Shown: positions 1-11,200 of the stretch, piece by piece
How positions within the stretch are numbered: the first letter of the stretch is position 1
How the letters are laid out: each line of letters opens with the position of its first letter
From: Anaeramoeba flamelloides
Lineage: Eukaryota > Metamonada > Anaeramoebidae
NCBI GenBank assembly: GCA_027625915.1
Contig: JANTQA010000036.1
Span: 12,421,001-12,485,000 of the forward strand
Length of the DNA stretch: 64,000 bases
Direction of reading: 5' to 3'
Made by a program: the position numbers and the translations under genes
Notes under the pieces: generated by a model
What the model saw: the letters and a program-made list of their open reading frames with translations, nothing else
The model's database searches: none
What the model was told of the DNA's origin: nothing

Positions 1-1059
1 ACTATTTAATAAAAATAATAAATAAAATTTGGAACAAATTTTTCGTTTTTGTAATTAATTTTTCGGATTAAAAACCAGTCCAGAATTCACTTCAGTGAGA
101 AACCTATTTGAAATTTTGAGAAAATTTTTTTTTTCTGATTTCGAATTACTTTTTTTTTTTATAAAGACTCGAAATAGTTACTGCTATTTAAACACAATAA
201 TACGACTTTCTTAAAAAAATAAATGTTAAAATTTTCCAATGTGCAACTGTAAAAATAAAAAGGTTGAATTATGTGAGGATTTTTGAGAAATTAGGTTTTG
301 CCCTTTTAGTTTCACAAGCACAATTACAGAAAGAAATACATCACTTTCGACTTATTTAGTCAATAAATTGTTATTATTAAGATTAGTCTTCACCTAAAAG
401 AGTTAAAATATCAATTTTTTTTGAAACACCTTCTTATTCTTACCATTAATTCAGTTTCAAGATTTGTTAATTTCAAAAAATTTAGAATTAAAATTTTATT
501 TTCTAAAGAGATGTTCTAAGGAATTAGAATTTCAGAAAATACAAAAGTTTGGAAAAGGGAAAACAAAAAAATGTAAAAAGCTTTTAATAGTTTCATTTAA
601 GAGTATAGGAGCTCTTTTTACGAAAATTTTTTTTTTCACTTTCGAATTTTGATAAATTTACAGAAATATAACAAATAATATTCATATATGAAATTCGAAA
701 ACAAACTGAATTAGAGCTAACTTACGATAAGAACTACAAATTGAATATATTTTGATTCGAGATTTCTATAATTTGAAATTCCAACTGGCAAATAATTTAC
801 GAATCCTCAAATTTCTTTTGATAAAAAATTGTCCTTTATATGGAATTTATGGAGACCAAACAATCAAGAAAAACTTTTAAAGAAAAAGTAATAAGCAATA
901 CACTTTTCGGGTTTTGTCGTTTGGGCTTTGTACATTCAAAAAATGTTTCCTATTTGACAAAAATGGTAAAATGGAAAAAATTTTCTTATATTTTTTTTAC
1001 TTCTTATTCACAAATCATAAAAACAGACAGGAGTAAATAACTTTCACCAAATACACAAC

Positions 1060-1420
1060 CCTTTGTGGAAATCTTTAAGTCAATTTCACATCCATAGTAA
1101 AATATTGCAAAAAAAAATCCATAAAGTAAATTGTAATCATGTCACCAATTAAATCGGAAAATATAGATAAATTCTACATCTTTAAATTTTGGTTTGATGT
1201 TCTGTTTTGAATTTTCTTTTGATTCCAATAATCAAACTAAGTTTTTTGATTTGCTTTTTGATTTTGGTAGGAACAAAAAAAACCGAAAAAAATATTTGAA
1301 AATGCGACCTTTAATACTATTTTACTTTCAAGTACGATCTAAAATAAACACATTAAACATTCTGAATATGCCAAACTATTGTAGAACTATTCTCTTTATT
1401 GCTTGAGATCCAGAAGACTT
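1060..1420. repeat. Dispersed repeat R6, copy 1
   Basis: Parallels 11230-11530, inside the extra segment of R1 copy A: CTTTAAATTTTGGTTTGATG, AATAATCAAACTAA, GATTTGCTTTTTG, AATATTTGAAAATGCGACC and a TTTTACTTTC-like end correspond in order. No coding capacity. Confidence 0.5.
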
Positions 1421-1424
1421 AATA

Positions 1425-1870
1425 AGGGAGTAGTATTTGTTTAAAAATAAAACGAAATGTTGTCAGGATCTTGAAAAATTTTTTTTTGTAATTTGTGTTT
1501 TGACTTATGAAATGGACGGGTTAACCTTATTTAAACAATTTATTCATTTGAATCTAATTTTTGAAATCCAAAATTTATATGTTTCCAATCTAAAACAAAC
1601 AAAAATAACCTATTATTTTTATTAACAATTATGTTAATTCTTGAAAATGGGAAGACGTATTTTTGGTTTTATGTTGAAAATTTTTTTTTTGGTAAATTAT
1701 TCTTTTTGATAAATATTACAAAACAAAATCTCAGCCAATAAAATTAATTGGAGTAAAAGTGGTTTAATAAATGATTACTTGATAGAAGTTTAATTAAAGG
1801 TTCAAGCAATGAAATTTAGGTTTATCAAGTGATATCTTTTTTCTTTAAAGTTGGAAAAAAATTGGTTACT
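1425..1870. repeat. Dispersed repeat R3, copy 1
   Basis: Matches the minus strand of 50510-50985 from AAGGGAGTAGTATTTGTTTA through ATGAAATGGACGGGTTA, TTTGAAATCCAAAATTTATA, AATCTCAGCCAATAAAATTA and TTTAGGTTTATCAAGTGATA. Length about 450 bp with small indels. Confidence 0.65.
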
Positions 1871-3642
1871 GGTTTTCAAATAATAGAAAAAAAACGATCC
1901 GAAAAATTTTTTTTTGAAAAATTTTTAAAATAAAAAATTGTAGAAACTTGTTCACAAGAATTTTTATAAAAATTTAAATCATTTTTATCAGTAAAAAATC
2001 CGAAATTTTGGAAAAAGTGTGTAAAATTACAAATAAATTTAATCATAATTTAAATTTTCCTTTAAAAAAATTGAATTTCATCTTAAAACAAAAACAAAAT
2101 TTCTTGGTTTAATTTTTAAATGACTTTAAAACTTTAATTATTATAACTACTCTTCTCAAAAAAATACAATTATTTTTCAATCCGTTGAATAAATTTATTT
2201 TTTGTATAACCAAGAGAATTATCTAAAAAAAGAAGAAATTTCGGTCAATTACTATTTCTGATAAAAAAGATATTATATTATGGAGTAATGATGGAAACAG
2301 CAATAAACAGGGTAAAAACTTTTTCAATTGTAACAAAGAAAATGAATTTAAAGAATTCTTTTTCAGAAAAAATGGAAAAAAAAAATTGATCTCACTAAAC
2401 TAATTTTCTTTTATGGCTTTCTAAGTGCATTAGAATTTTTTGACACTTTGTATCGATAAAATTTTTAAGTCGAGAATATCACCAATAAATTATTTTCTAA
2501 TGATACCCTATTGTCGAATAGTACTGATCCCTTTCATAAATTATTTTTTGAAATTTAAAATTTTGCCAGAAGTGATTCTTTATATTATGCTGGTAGTATT
2601 TTCGACAAGTTAACAACGATGGCAAGACCTGAATTTTTCATCAGTTTTTATTGAAAAAATATACTATTTTCCATTCAAATAGAGGAGACTGTAATGACAG
2701 AATATCATATGTCTCAAGAATTTGAATGTATACTAGAAGAAAAATTTTTTTTTTGAAAATTTCCATATTGATATCGTATTTTCACTTTTTCTTTTTATAC
2801 ATTATTTTTTTTTTTTTAAATTTTTTTAAACAATTTTTTTTTTTTATTTCAAGATCAATAAGTATAGGTAAAATATGTTATTCTAACGTTATTGAAAAAG
2901 TGGAAATGATGGTTGAAAAACCCTGTTGATTTCTATTAGAATTTATCTTGATCTTGAATCAAACATAAAAATGAACATAACTTTTTTTTTAAATATTTTC
3001 CTTAATGCTAAGTTTTCTGGCGAAAAGGGTGAAATTTTTGATAAAAAAGCTCTTGAAAGAGTCTCTTAATCTTAGTTAAATTTTCCCACTGAGAATTTCT
3101 TCTTCTAAAAAAGGTAAATTTTCTTACTTTGAACAATTTTCAAAATTTTACATTTCTTGTTCGAATAACCATTTCGTCTTCTATAAACACAAATTTTTTT
3201 TTTGATGCCGCTCTACTCTAATTTTACAGTTATTTTTTATAAGATTGAAAAATTTTCAAATTTGGATTGGTGCTTAAAAACCATTTAAAGTCATTTTTTA
3301 AAATAAAAATTGAAACAATAACCTATTTGACAATTTTGTTTTATTTGTTATAGAGGCTCTAAATTTTAAATTAGTTATTTTTTTGTCCAATTACTTCATA
3401 ACAAAAATTCTTTTTGAGAAACCAAAGTAAAATAGCACAATAACTAAAGACTCTAACCTGTGGGAATATAGTCCTTCATAATTAAAGTTTTTTAAATTTT
3501 TAAGAAAATATAATGTTTTATAGATTTGCTTTATATATGATAACAAACATTCTCTCATTTATTATATTCTTCTTATTTCTTCTTCAAAGGTTAATTAGAT
3601 AAAAAATTGAGTTTTAAAAAAAATTTTGGGATCTAAACTCTT

Positions 3643-3838
3643 TTTCAAAAATTGTGACTCACCTGAAATAATAAATTGAAAAAAAAAATTTATCCTTTAG
3701 TATTCAAGAACAATTAATAACTAAATATGATTTGTAATTCACTTTTAAGTCATTCTAAATCTATAAAATCCTGATCTATTAAAAATTAAAAAAAAATAAA
3801 ACCAAAAACTAAAAAAAAGTGAGTCACAATTTTTGAAA
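3643..3838. repeat. Fold-back element with 20-bp perfect arms, plus an outlying third arm
   Basis: TTTCAAAAATTGTGACTCAC (3643-3662) is exactly the reverse complement of 3819-3838. A related arm GTGAGTCAAAATTTATGAAA lies at 4234-4253 in the same direction as the right arm. The 196-bp unit looks like a MITE; the third arm may mark a second, partly deleted unit across the A/G-rich stretch at 3980-4150. Confidence 0.55.
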
Positions 3839-6800
3839 TGAGCATTACAGATTTTTATTACTGAACTTTCACTGAAAAAAAGTTGAACAACAATATTTTT
3901 TATCAATAATTAAATCCATTTTCAAAGACATTACATTCTCAATTTTTTTAGTGATTATTTGTCTTTTTCGAAGATCTCTTTTTTTTTTCCACATGATCTT
4001 TTAAAAAAAAAAAAAGAAAAAAAAAAAAAGAAAAATTTTACAAAAAAAAAGAAAAAGAAAAACAAAAGAAAAACAAAAGAAAAAAAAATTTGAAAAAGCA
4101 AAACTAACATTTGAAAAAGCAAAACTAAAATTTGAAAAATTAGAAAAAATGATTCTGATCCAAAAATCTGAAAATATTTTTTGTTAAGAATACTGGAATA
4201 AACCCTCAAAACAACTCCCATTAACATTATAAAGTGAGTCAAAATTTATGAAAAATAGTTTATAACAAAATAAAATTTTCGTTAATATTTGATAGGGAAC
4301 AAAAAAGGTTTGGCTTTCGTTTACAGAATCTAGTTACAATCAAAAAACTCTTCTTTCTAAAGTTCAAATTCCATAAAACTTTGACATTTAATCATTCTTC
4401 TGAGACCCCACGAAACAAATAGTTTTAATTCAACAATGGTATGACTGATATCCCACAGGCCAATGGATTTATTTTCGATGGTTCATAAAATAAATTTGAT
4501 AATTGTTATCCTGAAAGATTACATTTTGGGGATCGACATATATTGTGAATTTTGTGTTCCTTAGTTTATAGATAATTACATTAATAGTATTTAAAAATTA
4601 AAACATAATAGTCCCCTCTGATTATCTTTCTAAATTCAAAATCCAACTTTCATTTTTGTTTCATAGTTTACAAAAAAAAATATACTAAGTAAAGATTTCA
4701 TAATATTTCTGTTAAATTAAGATAAAGTTATCAAAAATTAAGATAATTTTTTCAGAAATCGCAATTATCTTTATCAAATAGGGATATTCAATATTATCGC
4801 GATAAACAAGATAATCGTGATATTTTTATATAAACAAGATAAATGTCAAAATAACATTTTAAAAGATTAAATCACACAATTAAAAAGAAATCTAGATCTA
4901 ATAGTTGATGGTTTTTAGTGGTTATTCAATATATTTCTAAAAAGAAAAATATGGGCTGATTAAAAAAAAACAAAGATCTTGAAAAAAAAAATATTAAAGA
5001 TAAATAATTAAATAAATGATCAGTTCAAGAGTTTTCATATTTATTTATTTTGGTTTGGTTGGCATTTGGATCGATCCTTTTTATTAAGTAAATAAAAAAA
5101 AAGAGAATAAATAGTATCACTGTCAATAGTGGTGTTAATAATTGTCTTGAATAAATAAGGATATTGTAAAATAGTCAATCCTTCACACTTTTCTAAAAGA
5201 ATTTTGATTAGGTTTGAACACATTCAATATTCTATGAAAGTTTAAAGGAGGTGGGTAACTTTTCTAAAGAGCCAAACCACCTAGCTACACTACTGCCGAT
5301 TGTTTCGATTATTTGGAATTTTGTTTTCTTGTTTTTATTCATCTTTTTCTCAAATCTTGGTATTGTACAGAAAACACAACTAGAACTTGAAGGTTTTTGA
5401 TTAATCGATCACCAATAAGAAGGAAAATTACTCTTTATTCTTTTTGGTAATTTAACTTGTGAAGGTAATTTCCTAATTTTAAAAAACCACATCTTTTTTG
5501 TATACAAATACTTTTTGAAATGAGTGGCTATTTATTTGATCATAGAATTCATTATGATTTAATATTTTGTTAAAAAAAAAAACGAAAATAAAAATTTTTT
5601 ATTACTTGAAAAAAGCACAAACCTTCTATAATACTTTTCTGTCTCTGGGAATTTCCAAACACTTGAAGAAATTTTACAAAACTTTCAAATATTTTTAAAT
5701 ACTTTAATGATAAAAACCGTTATAAAAGTCTCAATGTACTGTAAAAGTTATTAGATTTTTAATAAGCAGATTAAATAAAAATAATTTTTCAATTTTTCGC
5801 TGTTTTTTATTTTATCGGGAATTATTATTATATAATAGAGTAGTTTCGTAAAAGTATAATTGGTTTGTGTTAAAGAAACAGTGGTTGCGTAATAAAAAAT
5901 TAATATTGTGTAATATATATTCTTTTGCGAAATAAAAATAATTTACACAATTGATTGTTTTATTTACAATCATTCTATAAACTGAACAATTCAGACAATT
6001 ATTGAGCAATTAATAAATCATTTGTTTAATAGAAAGAACATATTTCAAAAAATTGTACTTATTACCCATAAATTCAATTTTATTCAAGATTTTATTTTTA
6101 AATTTAAGATTTATTAATAATTTTTAGTTAAAAAAAATTTTTTTTTCTTTTATAAGTTCTCAATTTTATTGGATTATTTGCCAATTTTTTCTTTTTTTGA
6201 ATTTTACTGCAAATCAAAACTTTTAATAATAAAGGAGCTAAAGGATAAGATAGCCTTTCATTCGCTTTATTCATCGTAATAAAAATTTTTAAAATTTATT
6301 AAATGTGTATTTTACTAAAATCATTTTTTTATAAAACATTAATTTATGTTTTGGGTGTTTTTTTTTTTTTTTTTTTTTTTTTTTTGTTATTTTGTTATTT
6401 TGTTGTTTAACTTTTTTATTTAAGTATTTTGTAATTATTCCAAAAAAATTAATAATAGTTATAATTGAAAAATAAATAAATCTTATATGAGAGATATAAA
6501 TTTAATATCTATTGGATATTGTTTTATCAATGAAAAATTAAAATTTGGAATATTGATCAAAAAAATTTTTTATTTGAAATGTTTAACATTTTAGAGTACA
6601 TAATAGTAAATTATTATTTTTTGAATTTTTTAAAATGATTCTTTTATGATCAATTTTTGGATATTTGTTATTTTACAAAACAAGTTCGTTTTATAAATAT
6701 ATTTTTCTATTGTTTACAATAGTTTCAATCCTTTTTGCTTACATAACATATTATTGTTTAAAATATTACAAATTGGGCAATAGATATTATTGCCTAAAAA

Positions 6801-7931
6801 TATTTTTTTTTAAACAATACATATTTTAAATTAAGCAATTGTTTGTATTTTTAAACAATGTTTGGTATAAATTACAGAAATACTCTAATGTTTTGATGAT
6901 TTTTTATTATAAAGTAATCAAAATTGCGATTTTTAAATATTAGAACAAATTTATGACTAATATTGTGATAATTCCTTTATTATCATACCTCTAATATATA
7001 AAGTATTTTATTTATTAACATTCATATTAAAAATTGTTCTTAAACTTTGTTGGAATTTTTGACTTTAAAAAATGAAAAAACAGAGTATCGTATATAACTA
7101 AATTTCATAATAAATGGCCCAATTTTTTTTTTTATTTATTTTTGCTTTTTTTTTATTTAATTTTTAGATAAAAAACAAATATCTCTTGAGTTAAGAACTG
7201 AATGTTAAAATGGTAATTTTATTATTATAATATATAAATTCAATTTATAAAAATTTTTATTTTCAAAATTTGATTTTTATGGGCCAATGATTTTGAAATA
7301 TAGTTTATTTATATATAGATAGATAGATTGAGATTATTACTTTTTAATAATGGTTATCGTTGTGAAAAAAAAGTGAAACACAATTTTTAATAAGAAATCT
7401 TAATAGAGCCTGAAAACTAAAAGTTAAACCAATTAAAAGAAGAAACCAATTAACTACTAAGAATAATCCATTATATTATTTTCAATCAAACCAAGAAATA
7501 GAATTTAAATCTACTTTTCTTATTGAAATTGTTGTAGTTTTGGGGATCCACAAAAATAGTCAATTTTTTCATCAAAAATTAAATAATGGATCAAACAAAG
7601 AAAAACCCCATACCAAAAGATAGTATTAAAAAACCTGTTATTGTGTTGAGTACTTCATTTTCTCCTTGTTTATTTATTTATTCTTTTAATAAGTTATCTT
7701 ACTTTGAATTTTCAGGTTTGTTCCCAATTAAAAACCAAGTTTCACTTTTTTTCCATGTTTTACTTTTTTTCAAGAATGGTAATTTACTTAAACAAAATTT
7801 GAATTAACTCAAAAAAAAACAAACTATTGTAGATTCAAAAAAGTGTCTTCAATTTTTTTGTGATATCCTTAAAAAATTGATCCTGGAAAAAAATCATTTT
7901 TTCTTTTTGTTTATCAAATTATTAATTTTAA

Positions 7932-8266
7932 ATGAGTAATTCCAAGGCAACAGTCTTATTAGGAACCCACTTCTCTGGAAAATCAACCTTCTTTAAACAT
8001 ATCAAATTTCTCAGGCTAAATCAAAACATTGAAGACAAAGAATTGCTATCCAATCAAATTAAGGACAATTGTAAACACAAAATTGAAGGCTTTTTGTTAT
8101 TTATCAAAGAAAAAGGCAATGAGCTTAACTTAACTACTGACATTGAAGTACGATCTTCTTTCTTTCAAAAATAAAAAAACTTATATTCTTTCCAATTTAT
8201 GAATTTAGATTTTGTTTGTAAAATCATTTTGGCTTTGTTGTAGGTGTTTATCTTTTTGGGATAAAT

Positions 8267-8297
<31 letters not shown>

Positions 8298-11200
8298 AAT
8301 TTGTGCATCAAAATTAGGGTTATTTTTGAATCGAAATTGGAATACAACCTTTAATTTAAATTTTTTAAATAAAAAAGGAAGAATCAAATTTACTAAACTG
8401 AAATTTACAAACCCTTCTATTTTTGACTCTCATAATAAAAACAGATCCTGCTGGTATTCGAAATTTAAAAGGGATCAAATTTTAGCTCGTTTATCTTTTT
8501 TTTTATTCTGAAAAATTCCTTTTATTTTGGATTCAAAGCCCAACCAACGTTTGGCATAAAAAAGCATACAACAAATAAATATAGATCACAAATTTCGATC
8601 AATTTCTTTCAAAACGCTATTTATAAAAGAAAAATAGGAAAATAAAGTGAAAATTATTTCCCATTTATGATTCAAACACAGCAAATGTTCATCTCATTCT
8701 TTTTTTTTAATTCGTCATGCTTACTTTCCTTTAAAATTGTCAATTAATCCAAAACATCCCTATATACCAGTATTCGAATTATAAATGGGAAAATTTTCAC
8801 TTCATTTTCATTCATCTTTTTCAAACAAAGACAGGAACTACAACCCCTATTTCAATTTATGAAAACTCTATGTGTAAAAGAAAAATAGGAAAATAAAGTG
8901 AAAATATTTTCCCATTGACTATTTGTTGCAAAATAAATGCAACAAAATTTTCATTCAGCTTTCCAAAAAAAGTTTTAGCCAAATTAACATTGGGTAACAT
9001 TTCAATTTTTTAATTCCATAAATCAGTTTTTACGATTAATTTTCTCAATAGGAATTAGAGACTTTTGGAGGATTTATTTTAATTCTTTGGTATGTGATTA
9101 TTTTGAAAAGCTGAATGAAAATTTTGATCTTTGTATTTTACAATTCATAGTAAATTAACCAATACAAAAGCAAAAAAAAAGAGATAACTCAGTGAAAAAG
9201 AAAACACAAATTCCTTTTGATGACTTGAAATCTAAGATAAATAAAACAAAAAAAAAATAAAATGAAGGAAATAGCTTTTTCAAGTAAAATTCAAATACCA
9301 GCATGATCGTTTTTTTTGTTAGTAGAGCCAAAAATAGAAGGGTTTGTAAGTTTCAGTTTAGTAAATTTGATTCTTTATCTTTCTTTGAATTCCAATTAAG
9401 TACCAGCACTCATATGAGTTAAGATCGGTTCCAAGTACGACATTTAAAAATTTTCTTTGTTAAGGGACTAGTCTCTATTATTTTTTTTTTAACCAATTTC
9501 TAAATAAGGATTCCTTATCTAGAAATAAGTTTAATATTGAAAATAAATCTGGTTTTCAAATCTAAGTAAGTGTCAAAAAATTTTCCCAATCTCTATAAAA
9601 TTTAGGGGAAAAAATTTAATAGAGTTTAGACCCTTAAAGTGTGCTTCTTAAAAAACTATTCACCTCAAAATTGTTTTAATAAAGATGGTAGATCCATTAT
9701 TTTTTTCAAAGATAGAACTTTTCTTTCGAATTACATAGTTTTATCCAGTTTATCAAAATACTTATCTATTTTTAAAGGATAGAATCTTTTTAATACCAAG
9801 CTTCAATAAAAATATAATTGTTTTTGATGTTCCGGATTATTGGGTTTGAAAAACAAAAGATAACAAAATTTGACAAAAACTATGAAGGAATAAAGTTTAT
9901 TTCAATATTTTTTCAATTTTAATTGTTAGGGCATTACTGAAAAAACATTTTTTTGTGTGTCACATGATATTACACCTTGCAATCACAATACCATAGATTC
10001 TCTTATTGTGAAATAAACAAAAAAAAACTGAGTTGAATCTATAATTTTTCAATTTTTTAAAACAATTTTTTTCATTACATATTTTGTTTTGGCACTCTAA
10101 TAAAAAAATTGTCAAATCCGAAAAAAAATGTAAAATCGATTTTAAACTCCATTTCACTCAAAGGGGTCCAAGCCAAAAATGAAAAAGTAATTTTATTTTT
10201 AAGAAATAACTACACTTAAATTGTCTAAAAATAAGAGCACTAATAAACTTCAGATCAGAGTTGAGAATCATAAAAGAAATAACTTTAACAAACGTTAAAT
10301 TTAGAGAACCGGTATGGGCAAGTGGCAACACAACCCAGTGTACAATCTGAAGGCCGGGGTTCTATTCCCTTAACCATTATTTCTTATTGTTTACCATTTT
10401 CTCAAATAGCCACCACGGTGTAATTTTAATTAAAAATCGGGCTTATGCTTCTTAGAACCACTAATTCTTTGAGGAAATCGTTTGACCGAATTGAATCTTT
10501 TTGACTATTATAAAACTGAACGGAATTGGAACAAAATCCCTCTCAATTTATGGAGCGGATCCGATTTTTGGGAGAAATGACCAGCTCTCACTTGGTTCAA
10601 CAATATCTCTAATTCAAATTAGGGATTCGGGCAAACAGGTGGACTTTTAGTACCCACTCTTTAATGGAAAAAAAAAAAAAAAACAAACGTTAAATTTTCA
10701 AAAAAAAACTAATGTTAAAAAAAATTTGTAACTGCTTCCATTGAATCTATTTTAATGCCAAATTTCTTATTTTTTTTTCGGAAAAATAAAATTGTTGAAA
10801 ATAAGATTTTTTAATTGTAAATGTATGAATTTTAAAAGAAATCACCAAGAGTCAATTTTCTGTAATGTTAATTTGGAGTTACAAACATTTTTTTTTTTTC
10901 AAATTGGCTTTTAAAAAAAAAATAAAAAAGAAAGAAGAAAAAAGTAAAAAAAAAAAAAAAAAAAATTGTACAAAGAGAGAAAAAATGATTTTGGTCTAAA
11001 AATTGAAAATTTTTTTTTGAGAAGAATAATTAATTAAACTCATAGGACATGTTATCTTTCTTCAAAAAAACTGGTCCCCTTTGACTGAAAAAGAGTTTAT
11101 TTTTAAAATGGTGATGAAATGTAAAAATTTTCAAATAATTTTCTTATTATTTTTCACTGATCAATAAAGATATATAAAACTGAAATTTTCCAAACTTGAT

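Larger units (their letters stand above)
1..7931. other. Gene-free left flank
   Basis: Very AT-rich with long A/T runs (for example T26 at about 6359-6385). It holds R6 (1060-1420), R3 (1425-1870), a fold-back at 3643-3838 with a third arm at 4234, a simple A/G-rich stretch (3980-4100), a tRNA-like patch (about 5205-5300, minus) and a fold-back at about 6752-6819. An ORF at 7586 could begin with a short 5' exon of the G-alpha-like gene (MDQTKKNPIPKDSIKKP). I found no other supported gene. Confidence 0.55.

Noticed and set aside
6359-6385. Very long homopolymers (here T, and A at 48350-48380) as functional elements
   Set aside because: Such runs are frequent across the window and their lengths may be sequencing artefacts; no associated signal seen.
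7586-7807. 73-aa ORF upstream of the G-alpha-like start
   Set aside because: Not called as its own gene. Only its first 17 codons look useful, as an optional 5' exon (donor at CCT|GTTATT) for the G-alpha-like gene.
10303-10380. Functional tRNA gene
   Set aside because: Acceptor and anticodon stems do not pair, and the segment is part of a longer unit with A-tail and target duplication, so it is a SINE head.
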